Of a stretch of 36,533 nt of DNA, positions 1-8,359 are shown one piece after another. The stretch's first letter is position 1, and every line of letters starts with the position of its first letter. Under the pieces are notes generated by a model. That model worked only from the letters and a program-made list of their open reading frames with translations. It searched no databases and was not told where the DNA came from. The position numbers were made by a program, and so were the translations under genes. The stretch comes from Myxococcota bacterium (GTDB lineage: Bacteria; Myxococcota_A; Polyangia; Polyangiales; Houyiibacteriaceae), in assembly GCA_028284955.1 (NCBI GenBank), contig JANQQS010000167.1, forward strand, positions 1 through 36,533. The letters run 5' to 3'.

Positions 1-120
1 ACGCGGACCGAGGATCGCGCAGCGCCGGTAGGCCAGTCGTCGCGTCCGCGAACCGAGGAAATGCCGAAGCATGTTCGAGCGTGAGGGGATGGCGGCGAAT
101 GGCCTGCCGCCGCAAGCGAA

Positions 121-147
121 GCTGACGGGAGCGTTTGACACCAGCCT
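121..147. repeat. Dispersed repeat, copy 1, just 3' of the ATPase gene
   Basis: A stretch containing GACGGGAGCGTTTGACACCA recurs in inverted orientation at 15050-15076 with about two mismatches in 27 bases. Both copies lie within a few bases downstream of a stop codon (ATPase here, pectate-lyase-like gene there) and have the same orientation relative to that gene. Bases 1-120 hold nothing else I can support. It could be an interspersed palindrome-type element or the end of a lost mobile element; I cannot tell which. Confidence 0.5.
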
Positions 148-148
148 C

Positions 149-1327
149 CTAGTCTTCGGCGAGCTCTCGGATCGCGTCGAGATAGGGCACGGCTTCGCCA
201 AGACCATCGAAGCGTTGACGACGTTCGGCCCGACAGACGAGCCACCGACGGCGAACGGGCTTTTTCGGTTCCTGGTGAAGAAAAGATTGGATTCCGCGAA
301 AGTGCTTTCGTGTCGGTTTTTGCGTCGCTTTAACTTCGATGGCGTCGAGCGCATCCGGAAGTTCGAGGATCAAGTCGACCTCGGAGCCGCTGCGGGTTCG
401 AAAGGTTTTGAGTTGCCAGGGTTTTCGGTAGCCGTGTTTCAGCGCGAACACCTGCTGCACGAACCAGTGCTCGAAGAGAAGCCCTCTTTGGTCGGGGGAG
501 GGAATAGCGCGATGGAGTTGAAGCGCTGCGTTGCGAAGCCCTACGTCGCAAAGAAACACTTTGTCGCGCTGCTGCGTTTTTCGGCTTGTATGGTCGCTCC
601 CTCGCCAAGCGGGCAGCCGATATGCGACCAGAGTATCTTCGAGCAGCACGATGTAACGACGAATCGTTTCCTTCGAAACTTCTGCATCATCGGCGAGCTT
701 GGAGTAGTTCAGCCAATGACCACTGACGGCGGCAAACGTATCGAAGAATCGCGCATAGTCCCCGATATTTCGAACCAACGCTTCCGCCTGGATCTCCTCC
801 CGCAAATAGATGTCAACATACGATTCGAGAATCTCCGCGCCGAAGTCACGGTCGAGGTAGATCCCCGGCAACATTCCCACGGCCAGGGCGCGATCGAGAT
901 CGACTCCCCCGAGTTCGTCAAGTTCAAGCGCGCTCAAGGGCGCAAGTTGCTCAAGGATCAATCTCCCGGGGAGAAGATTGGCGCCTCCTCGCTTGAGCTT
1001 GCGTGCACTGGAACCGGTCAGTACGAAGCGGTGCTCGTTTTGGGGATCGTCGATACGAGTCTGAAGCGAGTTCAATAGTCGAGGGACCCGCTGGATTTCA
1101 TCGACGACAACCAAACCAGGTCTCGCGGCATCCAACTCGCGAAACAACAACCCCGGGTCTTTTGAGAACCGTAGATACGCGCGCTCATCCCTCAGATTGA
1201 GGTAGCGCTCGGGAGCAAGGCCCCGAACCAGCGTCGATTTTCCTACTTGTCGCGGCCCCAACAAGAGCGTGTGCCGAGAACTCTCGCGAAGTCGCTTTTC
1301 AAGGATTCTATCAACCAGGCGGGTCAT
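149..1327 (-). CDS. AAA+ ATPase with C-terminal DUF4143 domain
   Basis: The 392-residue protein belongs to the AAA_14/DUF4143 (COG1373) family. The Walker A motif GPRQVGKST is near residue 24. Walker B is VVVDEIQRVP, followed by the family signature LTGSSARKLKRGGANLLPGR. The C-terminal half has FLCDVGLRNA, LLFEHWFVQQV and a PD-(D/E)xK-like core (SEVDLIL...AIEVK) with the Glu and Lys kept. The role of the family is poorly known; these genes are often multicopy and sporadic. The frame is open further upstream, but homology begins at MTRLV, so I place the start at 1327. The ATG there forms the end of one arm of an inverted repeat (1326-1372), suggesting autoregulation. It is divergent from the oxygenase-like gene. 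The paralogue at 26544-27704 has the same layout. Confidence 0.88.
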   Translation of the reverse strand: MTRLVDRILEKRLRESSRHTLLLGPRQVGKSTLVRGLAPERYLNLRDERAYLRFSKDPGLLFRELDAARPGLVVVDEIQRVPRLLNSLQTRIDDPQNEHRFVLTGSSARKLKRGGANLLPGRLILEQLAPLSALELDELGGVDLDRALAVGMLPGIYLDRDFGAEILESYVDIYLREEIQAEALVRNIGDYARFFDTFAAVSGHWLNYSKLADDAEVSKETIRRYIVLLEDTLVAYRLPAWRGSDHTSRKTQQRDKVFLCDVGLRNAALQLHRAIPSPDQRGLLFEHWFVQQVFALKHGYRKPWQLKTFRTRSGSEVDLILELPDALDAIEVKATQKPTRKHFRGIQSFLHQEPKKPVRRRWLVCRAERRQRFDGLGEAVPYLDAIRELAED

Positions 1328-1372
1328 TTGCCTGGATAATGACCCATTATGCAGGATAAAATCCAGGTAAAT
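1326..1372. promoter_or_regulatory. 12-bp inverted repeat ending at the ATPase start codon
   Basis: The arms are ATTTGCCTGGAT (1326-1337) and ATCCAGGTAAAT (1361-1372), complementary at 11 of 12 positions with a 23-base spacer. A nested palindrome ATAATG-ACC-CATTAT sits at 1336-1350. The ATPase start codon (1327-1325, minus strand) overlaps the end of the left arm. The arrangement matches the inverted repeat before the second ATPase (26512-26546), although the arm sequence differs. An autoregulatory operator or an RNA hairpin hiding the start are both possible. The only ATG of the divergent gene (1349) also lies inside it. Confidence 0.6.
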
Positions 1373-3802
1373 CATGATCGCGGTCGTGACGAGCGACGCG
1401 TTGCGAGGATTGGCTGCGGTTGCTACGGCGTCCCGGTGAGGCAAACGCGGGGGAAGCACGATGCATCGGAGGCGACTTTTCCAACCAGCGCGGCCTCGGG
1501 AGTTCGTCCCGCCCTCAGCGAACGGTTCCAGGATACGCTGCGCGAGCGGCTCGCCTCGAGGTGGCGCGCACTCGACAAAACCAACCTGAGCGAATCGACG
1601 CTGCAGGCAGTCGATAGACGTCTCGACGCGTTGGTGGCCGTGTTGTCCGAGGCACCCAACGCGCACGGAGCACAGCTGCTGAGTCGCGTGGTCGATCGTT
1701 TCCATCCCGACGAAGCGCTCTCCAATTCCGATACTGCGGAGGCTTTCGCAGCGCTCTTGTCCTCAGAACCTACTTGCCGCTACCGCTTGGTAGAGAATCC
1801 TTGCGCCATGCGGCAACTCATCAAGATCCGCGAGGCCGCGCGTGCTCTCGCCGCGAGCGATTCAGGGAGCAAGCCGAAGCAAGCCGCATTGGCCACGCAG
1901 ATTCGATCCGCAACAGAGCGCGGCGTTTCTTCTCGCATGGCTGCATCCGCGGCGGAATGCGGGCTTGCAGAGGCGAATATAGACGGAGGGCGTATTCTCC
2001 TGCGACTACGCGACGGCGCGCTCGCCGACTTGCTTTTGCCCGAGTTCGAATTTTGCGAAGTCGAGTTCTGCCCACAACACTTTGAAGCGTGGCAAGAGCT
2101 TGCCCGGTCTTCCACCGCGTTGAACAACGTTCTGCGAAACGTTTCCGCCACTCGATTGTTTTTTGGCCTGTCAGACGACGCTGGCGAAGCGGCAGCAGTC
2201 TTCGCCGGTCCACATGGTGATGCGGCGTTGCGCCGGATCACATCACGTCTTCTCCGCTGCTTGTTGGCGCGCCGCAGACCACCCGAAAATCTATGCGTGA
2301 TGTTTTGTGCGCATACCGCGAAACGTTCTCACTATCGGGTTCGCACTCTGTTGCTCGAGTGCGTCGCAAGCGTGCTGTCTACGGAACTCTATCAGTCCCA
2401 CCCTCAGGAAAAGCAGCGCTGGGCCATGTTGTCGGCGCAGATGCTGCTCGCACGGCGCGGCGACGACGCGGACTCGGTTTCTAACCAAGGCTGGGCGATC
2501 GACGTACTGAGCTCGGATATGCGCGCCACGTACAGAAACCAGGAAGTCGCTCACGGGTTGGCGCGCGCGATGGACATGTGTGCCGCCATTTCCACGGCCG
2601 TGGAGCGTGTTCTCAGGCGCGAGGAGCACGAATACATTCTCGGCGGTCATTTCATCGTCGATCGACCCGCTCTAGCGGACATCGCAACCCTATCCCTTTG
2701 CTTGGACGACGCGAACATCGACATGACAAATGTTCGCCTCAAGACGATGCTTCGATGCGACTACGCCCTGCTCCTGTCCACTACGAACTGTTTTGCGTCG
2801 CGACTCCTGGCGAACCGAGCATTCAGTGATCGCGAGCGAAAGATTGCTTGCTCGCTAAGCAAAGCGCTCATGGTGTGGATGAGCTCGCTCGATGCCAGTC
2901 TCGAATGGTCGAACGTCGACGCCATCCGCTTTCCCGAGCGAACCCGCTACCGCTCCCTGGCCCGACTCGTCAGCCAAGTCGGTCGCAAACATTTCAGTAT
3001 AGACTGGTCCCGCGTTCGTTCGTGGCGCGACGTTCTCGATGGACGGCCAGCTCGCGGCGCGCCCTCCGTGCACGTGCCGCGATTTCGTACGCTCACATCC
3101 ACATTGCGAAACCAACTCGCGCAGGATGGGCACGTCATTTTCTCGGCCCCTTTTCTCTCCGGCACAGGTCAAAGCGCGCGAAACCGATTTCTCGACTTCG
3201 TCGGCGGATTCGGAGAGCCATACTCGCGATTTCGGCAACCTCTTATTTGGTCGTTGCGCCCTACCCCGGGCTTTCCGGCGCACGGAAGCTGCAGCCCCGG
3301 CCGGCGTCCCCTTCATAGCGAAGGTGCCTACTTTCCTCGTGGAGAGTGCCCCGACTTCTCCGTCGAATACTACCCGAGGCTCGACCCCGAACCGCCTACG
3401 TTCGCCCTCGCCGACGGTCTCCGGGCGTTTCAGCAGCTCCCCGAAGAAACCAAGGAGATTCTGCGCTGCGCGCCTGTCGAAATCACTCCCCCAAACTACG
3501 CACACGCTCCAACGCTGACCACCACGGTGATCGACGCGGATACCGCCGCTATCCGATTCAATCCCGTGTTGATCAACCGCGACAAACTATCGCCGGAACA
3601 ACGACTTGCCCTCAACCAATTGCAGCAAGGGATGCGCGTTCGAAGTTTCGCGTTGCGATCGGGAGACGTCGTGATCACGGACAACCGTCGCTACCTCAAC
3701 GGTCGTTCGGCCATGCGCTCGGGTTTTTCCTCGCGCACTCGGGGCTTTCGTGCCTATCTCAAACATGCAGAAGTCGATAGCTACGCGCGCTGGGCTATGT
3801 AG
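1349..3802 (+). CDS. Large protein with C-terminal TauD-like oxygenase domain, degenerate metal site
   Basis: The 817-residue protein has two parts. Residues ~50-560 are an alpha-helical region I do not recognise, shared with the next gene. Residues ~580-810 resemble the TauD/clavaminate-synthase-like 2-oxoglutarate/Fe(II) oxygenases. The proximal metal motif is H656-S-E658. The distal motif reads DNRRYLNGRSA, so Asn784 stands where the family and the paralogue have the metal-binding His (LHGRTA). The downstream Arg (RTRGFRAYL) is kept. Loss of one facial-triad His usually means loss or change of activity, so it may be a regulatory or scaffold paralogue. The start is uncertain: ATG 1349 lies inside the ATPase inverted repeat and has no clear ribosome site, while GTG 1436 fits the paralogue's N-terminus better. 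It is 35 bases from the next gene, so probably co-transcribed. Confidence 0.75.
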   Translation: MQDKIQVNHDRGRDERRVARIGCGCYGVPVRQTRGKHDASEATFPTSAASGVRPALSERFQDTLRERLASRWRALDKTNLSESTLQAVDRRLDALVAVLSEAPNAHGAQLLSRVVDRFHPDEALSNSDTAEAFAALLSSEPTCRYRLVENPCAMRQLIKIREAARALAASDSGSKPKQAALATQIRSATERGVSSRMAASAAECGLAEANIDGGRILLRLRDGALADLLLPEFEFCEVEFCPQHFEAWQELARSSTALNNVLRNVSATRLFFGLSDDAGEAAAVFAGPHGDAALRRITSRLLRCLLARRRPPENLCVMFCAHTAKRSHYRVRTLLLECVASVLSTELYQSHPQEKQRWAMLSAQMLLARRGDDADSVSNQGWAIDVLSSDMRATYRNQEVAHGLARAMDMCAAISTAVERVLRREEHEYILGGHFIVDRPALADIATLSLCLDDANIDMTNVRLKTMLRCDYALLLSTTNCFASRLLANRAFSDRERKIACSLSKALMVWMSSLDASLEWSNVDAIRFPERTRYRSLARLVSQVGRKHFSIDWSRVRSWRDVLDGRPARGAPSVHVPRFRTLTSTLRNQLAQDGHVIFSAPFLSGTGQSARNRFLDFVGGFGEPYSRFRQPLIWSLRPTPGFPAHGSCSPGRRPLHSEGAYFPRGECPDFSVEYYPRLDPEPPTFALADGLRAFQQLPEETKEILRCAPVEITPPNYAHAPTLTTTVIDADTAAIRFNPVLINRDKLSPEQRLALNQLQQGMRVRSFALRSGDVVITDNRRYLNGRSAMRSGFSSRTRGFRAYLKHAEVDSYARWAM

Positions 3803-3837
3803 CCCTAGCGACCATCGACCCTCAGGGAAGTAACGAG

Positions 3838-6336
3838 ATGCCAACCCACGCAGAAACGAACCGCGACGCCTCCGCAAACGTACGCAACGCGCGAGTGATC
3901 GAGCAGCGAGTGTTGGACGCCTGGTCACAGCTCGATCGCGACAAGCTGAACCCATCGGACCGCAATGCCATAGAAGCCAGCTTGCCCTTGATCGCGGAGG
4001 TATTGGTCGCGCATCCCGAGTTTTCCGGCAAACGCCTCGCGACTGAAATTCAGAAAAAGGCACGCGAACGCCAACACGATTGCCCAGAGCAATTGTCCAC
4101 GACTCTGGGCATGCTGCTTGGCCGCACGCCAGCTCTGAAACATCGCGTCGTCGACGGTGCGCGACGCGACGAAATCAATCGAGTAGTTGATGCCGCGAAA
4201 CATCTCGCGCGCTCGCTTCAGCACGGCGCCGACAAATCGGCCTATGAAAAACTGCGGCGGAGCCTGCATTCGGCAGGAAAGGAAGCCTCCTATGTACTTG
4301 CTTCTGCAGTTTCGGAGGGAGTCGAATCCGCAGGCATAAGCATGGGCGAGTTTTTGCTGTTCATCGACGACACCGACTTGTATGCGCTGGTCCCGCACTT
4401 CGAGTTTGCCGCGACTGACGTGGAACGCATTGGGCAGGCTTCGCCCACGGCCGCGCTGATCGCTAAGATTCTGAACAACCGCTCGCTTGCTCAGCGCTAC
4501 TTTTCGTTCTCGGACAACTGGCAAACCGCACATCCATGGCTGCAGAGCCAGGCTGAGGGCCCTCGCGCGTTGCGAACCCTTTCGAAGTTGGCCTCGACGG
4601 TTCGAAAGGGCCGGAGTTTGGTCGCATCCACGGTGGCAGAATGCGCCGAACTGCCTCGATGCATTCGTCATATCGCAATCGAAATCTTGGTCCAGGGAGC
4701 CTCGAGCCAAGCACAGAGCTCGTTTCGGTCCGTTCCGCACAAGACGCTCGAGGTATACGCGGAAACCGCGCTCGGCCTCCTTCTCCTGGTGTCCCCCGAC
4801 GGTGCAAGCGTCGAACAACCACCACTCAGCATTCGCTACGCAGCCGAATGCGCTTCGTTCCATACGGGGCCGATCTTTGAGCTCGAAGCTGCGGCTCGAA
4901 CACTCTGCCATGCCATGTCTCGATCTTCAGTGTTCGACGCCACCGTCAAAACCGCCATCGCCGAGGACCAAACGCTGCGCGATCGCGTTTCGGGCACCCG
5001 TATACCAACCGGCGGATGGGTAGATTGGCGCGGCTTGGTCGACCTAGGCATCGCCGCGTTCTGTCTTGCCAACCACAACCTCGATTTCGCGAACCACAGC
5101 CTTGATTCATTTGTGCGTAGCCACCCCGAAGTCTTGTTGCGATTGCTGAGACGCTTTTGCTTGGAAATCGCACACTTGGAAATCGCGGAGCGCGAACAAT
5201 GTGCGTGGCTGCACGATGTCGGGAACGCATTGTTTGTCTCGTTGGTCTCACTGATGAGTGATCTTCAACGCAGCGGCAGCCGCGCGTGGATAGAATTGGA
5301 CGAGTGTACGATGCCTCGGCGCTCCTACGATCAAAGCGCTCAACGGTGGCTTCACGACACGGGAAAATCGCGCTTTGAAGTGCGCTGGCGCTCGGCCCGC
5401 GCCTGGAGCGACATCGAAGCGCACATCAACGAGACGCACCGCAATACAAGTCTCGCTACCTGCCGTTCACAAGTCCGCGCAAACACGCTGGGCACGATTT
5501 CGGCAGTGGAACAAGAAGCGCTTCGCCGAGGCGACCTACTCTATTTCGACGCGCGTTCTGTCCTGACGAACAGTGTTCAAGACACCAAGAACCGTTTCAT
5601 CGACTTCGTTCGAGGATTTGCAACGCCGGTCTGCTTTTTCGATCAAACGCTCACCGGCATGATCACCCCCAAGCCAGGATTCGAAGAGGCATCCCAAGGC
5701 GGCCGAGGAGAGTTCCGGTTGCACACCGATCTTTCATTCTTGGATCACATTGATGGTGGGCTCCGCGGCTATGGCCTTCCGCCCGTCCACCAAATTCCCA
5801 GTGCGGACCTCTATCTCATCATGTTGTGTTTGGAGGTCGATTCCGTTGGTGGCTATCCGGTCATCGCTCACGGCGCCCACGCGCTACGGCGACTGTCGGC
5901 GCGCACGCTCCGGTTTCTTCGAGAACATGAGTTTCCAATGGACGCGCCGGGCCATATCGATACGACACGGGTAACGTCTACGGTGATCCAGAGAGACCCT
6001 GTCACGGGCGCTGAGGACATTTGCTTTCATCCGCGCCTGCTGCGAGAACAAGAGCGCCACCCGGAGCTCAAGGAGTTCGTCGAGGCATTTCGTTTGCACG
6101 AACTACGACCCGAGCGCGGCCGAATGTACGTGGTCCGCAACGGCACATGGCTACACGGACGCACCGCGCTGCATCGCCCTCCCCACCAGCGCTGTTTCTT
6201 GCGCATGTATGCCGTGCCGGATGAGGTACTGATTCGCTACGCCAGCTCGGACGAAGACACGGACGGCGAGCGCATCAGCATCACGAGGCCGGCAACGCCA
6301 GCTACGCCAGCGGTGAACATGACCGGTATCACATAG
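3838..6336 (+). CDS. Large protein with C-terminal TauD-like 2-oxoglutarate/Fe(II) oxygenase domain
   Basis: The 832-residue paralogue of the preceding gene has the same ~540-residue N-terminal helical region followed by an oxygenase domain. Here the facial triad looks complete: H629-T-D631 and H773 in WLHGRTALH, with the 2-oxoglutarate Arg candidate in HQRCFLRMY. The fold suggests an iron-dependent hydroxylase or oxidase; the substrate is unknown. TauD-like domains normally stand alone at 280-350 residues, so the extra N-terminal region is unusual. AGGGAAG about 10 bases before ATG 3838 supports the start. The last 100 bases overlap the 3' end of the convergent MFS gene. A transporter next to a tandem oxygenase pair would suit a small-molecule tailoring and export role, but that is inference. 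Confidence 0.82.
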   Translation: MPTHAETNRDASANVRNARVIEQRVLDAWSQLDRDKLNPSDRNAIEASLPLIAEVLVAHPEFSGKRLATEIQKKARERQHDCPEQLSTTLGMLLGRTPALKHRVVDGARRDEINRVVDAAKHLARSLQHGADKSAYEKLRRSLHSAGKEASYVLASAVSEGVESAGISMGEFLLFIDDTDLYALVPHFEFAATDVERIGQASPTAALIAKILNNRSLAQRYFSFSDNWQTAHPWLQSQAEGPRALRTLSKLASTVRKGRSLVASTVAECAELPRCIRHIAIEILVQGASSQAQSSFRSVPHKTLEVYAETALGLLLLVSPDGASVEQPPLSIRYAAECASFHTGPIFELEAAARTLCHAMSRSSVFDATVKTAIAEDQTLRDRVSGTRIPTGGWVDWRGLVDLGIAAFCLANHNLDFANHSLDSFVRSHPEVLLRLLRRFCLEIAHLEIAEREQCAWLHDVGNALFVSLVSLMSDLQRSGSRAWIELDECTMPRRSYDQSAQRWLHDTGKSRFEVRWRSARAWSDIEAHINETHRNTSLATCRSQVRANTLGTISAVEQEALRRGDLLYFDARSVLTNSVQDTKNRFIDFVRGFATPVCFFDQTLTGMITPKPGFEEASQGGRGEFRLHTDLSFLDHIDGGLRGYGLPPVHQIPSADLYLIMLCLEVDSVGGYPVIAHGAHALRRLSARTLRFLREHEFPMDAPGHIDTTRVTSTVIQRDPVTGAEDICFHPRLLREQERHPELKEFVEAFRLHELRPERGRMYVVRNGTWLHGRTALHRPPHQRCFLRMYAVPDEVLIRYASSDEDTDGERISITRPATPATPAVNMTGIT

Positions 6337-7472
6337 CTTCCACTCATCGATCTGGTCGCGGCGAACGCGGTGGGGCCGAAGAGCACGCCAGCGTAGTTGT
6401 ACGCCAAGATCAGCCCGGTCGCTCGGCCAACCGTGCCAGGAGCCGCGTGGACCGCAACCTGCCCCATGAAAAGCCCATTCCAGCCCACCGAAGTTGCGCC
6501 GATAACAACCACGCAGCCAACAAGCCCCGCGACACTTTTTGTTGCGGTCGCTGCGCAGAGGCACATCAAGCTCGAGGCGCTCAAAAACGCAACGTAGCGC
6601 AACAATACCAAACCGCGCCCGATCCGATCAGCGACGGCCCCCCATGCCACGCGACCCAGCACCGCGGTTGTCTGAAGAAGCGCAAGCAGCCGTCCCGCGT
6701 CGACGGGAGAAACAGAAAGTGCCTCGACCGACAGCGTGACCACGTAGCTCACGATGCTGAGCTGAATCCCGGCCATCAAAAAAGAATAGACGGCCAGGCG
6801 CTGAAGCGGACGTTCGTCCGGCCACATAGACTGAAATCGCCACGAAGGACGCACGAAAACAGGTTCGTGACGATTTCGATCATCGTCCCAGCGACTGCGC
6901 CGCACCTGCAACACCGCCAAAATTCCAACCAGAGTTGCGCCTACGGCAAACAGCGCAAATTCATGCCCGCGGGCTTCTCCGAGCAGCGGCAACACCATAC
7001 CCGCACACACGCCGCCAATGGGAATGCCCGCTTGCCTCAGGGAATACACCAAATTGTGGCGATGCCGCATACGCACGCGCGACAGCAAGTGCATACCCGA
7101 CGGGTTGCTTAAGCCGTAGCCCACCCCGACGCACAACATGCCTACACAGATCGTTGGAACGGTTCCGTACGCCAGCGCGAAGCTCCCGAGCGCCGAGGCG
7201 CCCAAACTGAGCTGCAACGCGCGGCAACCTCCCCATCGGCCCACGACCCGTCCGCCGACCATAGAGCTCGCCATCGCACCCACGTACGCCGCGCTTACCA
7301 AATACCCCAGCGAAGCTGAGGAAAACGCCAAGCTCTCAAAGAGAAGGGGCGCCAATATCGGCGTCGCGAGCACCGCAGCGCTGGCCGCGCCCTGCGAAAC
7401 CGTCGTCCATACCAGCACCGGGATGAGCGAAAGCCCCTGAGAATCACTGGGCATGCAGACTGCTTTCCGCAT
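6237..7472 (-). CDS. MFS transporter
   Basis: The 411-residue protein has about twelve hydrophobic segments in two halves separated by a polar loop near residues 190-225 (RRSRWDDDRNRHEPV). The major-facilitator signature after helix 2 (GGRVVGRWGGCRALQ) and its second-half counterpart (GAVADRIGRGLVLLR) are both present. It acts in the inner membrane, probably as an H+-coupled exporter or importer; the substrate cannot be read from sequence. The start is either M1 (7472) or M7 (7454). Its 3' end overlaps the oxygenase gene by 100 bases tail to tail, an arrangement in which antisense transcription could affect both genes. It may handle the product or substrate of the oxygenase pair, which is inferred from position only. 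Confidence 0.85.
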   Translation of the reverse strand: MRKAVCMPSDSQGLSLIPVLVWTTVSQGAASAAVLATPILAPLLFESLAFSSASLGYLVSAAYVGAMASSMVGGRVVGRWGGCRALQLSLGASALGSFALAYGTVPTICVGMLCVGVGYGLSNPSGMHLLSRVRMRHRHNLVYSLRQAGIPIGGVCAGMVLPLLGEARGHEFALFAVGATLVGILAVLQVRRSRWDDDRNRHEPVFVRPSWRFQSMWPDERPLQRLAVYSFLMAGIQLSIVSYVVTLSVEALSVSPVDAGRLLALLQTTAVLGRVAWGAVADRIGRGLVLLRYVAFLSASSLMCLCAATATKSVAGLVGCVVVIGATSVGWNGLFMGQVAVHAAPGTVGRATGLILAYNYAGVLFGPTAFAATRSMSGSYVIPVMFTAGVAGVAGLVMLMRSPSVSSSELA

Positions 7473-7577
7473 GCAGGAAGCTGAGCCCCAACGGCATGGG
7501 CGGCAACTTCGTGCAAAGTCAGTGAAGAGTCAATGATTGGTCAACGAGGATGCTTTTCGCGACGAGCTTCGCCACCC

Positions 7578-7715
7578 GTTCGCGTTGAGCACCAGGCGGG
7601 TGACTTTGGAAAGGTTTCCAATCGCCGCCGGCAAAGTGTTGCGCAGGTCATTGCCCACAAGCCGAAGCTCGATGACTGAACCGTCACGACACGTAACCCC
7701 GTGCCTGCTCCGACT
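7578..7715 (-). pseudogene. Leucine-rich-repeat remnant
   Basis: Minus-strand translation gives GVTCRDGSVIELRLVGNDLR followed by NTLPAAIGNLSKVTRLVLNAN. This is the cap plus one to two leucine-rich repeats of the type LxLxxNxLxGxLPxxIGNLxxLxxLxLxxN. No start codon or RBS, signal peptide or further repeats are attached: upstream the frame runs into the higA region and downstream it ends in low-quality sequence at 7530. I read it as the decayed scrap of an LRR surface protein gene filling the gap between the MFS gene and higA. Confidence 0.5.
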
Positions 7716-7719
7716 AGGC

Positions 7720-7980
7720 TTAGGCTGCCGACTGGCGAGCTTCCCACAAGTCGTACTCGGCTTGCATACGAACCCAGAGTTCCGCTGTTGTGCCCAAGAC
7801 TTCCTCGAGCACCAGTGCAAACTGGGGCGAGATGCCTCGTTTGCCGTTTACGATCTCGTTAATCTTGCGAGGCGCACAACCACAGCGGGTTGCGAGCTCG
7901 CTTTGGTTGAGCCCCATGTCAGCCATATACACTGTGGCTAGCACTCGACCAGGATGCATTGGTTTTGGATTACGAACCAT
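7720..7980 (-). CDS. higA: HigA-type antitoxin (XRE-family HTH)
   Basis: The 86-residue protein starts MVRNPKPMHPGRVL, matching the HigA N-terminus with its PxHPGxxL motif. A helix-turn-helix follows (NQSELATRCGCAPRKINEIVNGKR), then the family tail with TTAELWVRMQAEYDLWEA. It should neutralise the HigB RNase and repress its own operon through the HTH. The start is set by GAGGG six bases before ATG 7980. The gene lies two bases after the higB stop, so the pair is co-transcribed in the toxin-first order typical of higBA. Confidence 0.9.
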   Translation of the reverse strand: MVRNPKPMHPGRVLATVYMADMGLNQSELATRCGCAPRKINEIVNGKRGISPQFALVLEEVLGTTAELWVRMQAEYDLWEARQSAA

Positions 7981-7982
7981 GT

Positions 7983-8279
7983 TTACCCTCGGTGATAGTT
8001 TTCGATTCTGACGTCGTGAAATTCGCCGCGATGGAACGCGAACGTGATGCACCACGGCAGGTCAATGGTGACGCTCCATCGCCCCGCCTGATCCCCTTTA
8101 AGTTTATGAAGTCGGATGTTGGGTGGCTGCCCGTGAATCCTGAGGTCTTCCAGCGCGGATGTGTTGTGCATGATCGTGAGGAGTGCTTTCGCACGTTCCC
8201 ACATCGGCCTCGGCAATCGTTTACTGCTATCCCGTTCCCAAACATCACGCGCCACCTTGTTTCCAAACCCAACAATCAT
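7983..8279 (-). CDS. higB: HigB-type toxin (RelE/ParE superfamily)
   Basis: The 98-residue protein reads MIVGFGNKVARDVWERDSSK, then KALLTIMHNTSALEDLRIHG, then NIRLHKLKGDQAGRWSVTID. It ends ...CITFAFHRGEFHDVRIENYH, the pattern of HigB plasmid-maintenance toxins: ribosome-dependent mRNA interferases with the R-W-S/R-I-x-F core. The usual ITFRF is ITFAF here, so a core Arg is replaced by Ala, which could weaken catalysis. The start at 8279 is preferred because homology begins there. A 26-base tandem duplication (8259-8306) copies the start region, and its outer ATG (8306) runs quickly into a stop. Confidence 0.88.
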   Translation of the reverse strand: MIVGFGNKVARDVWERDSSKRLPRPMWERAKALLTIMHNTSALEDLRIHGQPPNIRLHKLKGDQAGRWSVTIDLPWCITFAFHRGEFHDVRIENYHRG

Positions 8280-8306
8280 GGTTCGTTTCCAAACCCAACA
8301 ATCATG
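8259..8306. repeat. Tandem duplication over the higB start codon
   Basis: The 22-base sequence GTTTCCAAACCCAACAATCA-TG occurs at 8259-8280 and again at 8285-8306, a period of 26 bases. On the minus strand this gives two copies of the ATG and first codons of higB. Because 26 is not a multiple of three, the outer ATG is out of frame and terminates in about ten codons. It may lower toxin translation or act as a short leader. Confidence 0.8.
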
Positions 8307-8307
8307 A

Positions 8308-8338
8308 CGGTATACCGAATAGTGTAATAGAGTCTCAA
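8308..8338 (-). promoter_or_regulatory. Candidate higBA promoter and palindromic operator
   Basis: Read on the minus strand, TTGAGA (8338-8333) and TATACC (8314-8309) are 18 bases apart, a plausible -35/-10 pair just upstream of higB. The perfect palindrome CGGTATACCG (8308-8317) overlaps the -10 and would be a natural operator for the HigA helix-turn-helix. Assignment is by eye only. Confidence 0.4.
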
Positions 8339-8359
8339 AAAGAGACAAGGTGATTTCAG

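Noticed and set aside
71-1078. 335-codon plus-strand open frame
   Set aside because: It is entirely antisense to the ATPase gene, whose motifs (Walker A/B, DUF4143) are on the minus strand; no recognisable domain.
8259-8306. CRISPR-like direct repeats
   Set aside because: Only two copies with a 4-base spacing; a simple tandem duplication.
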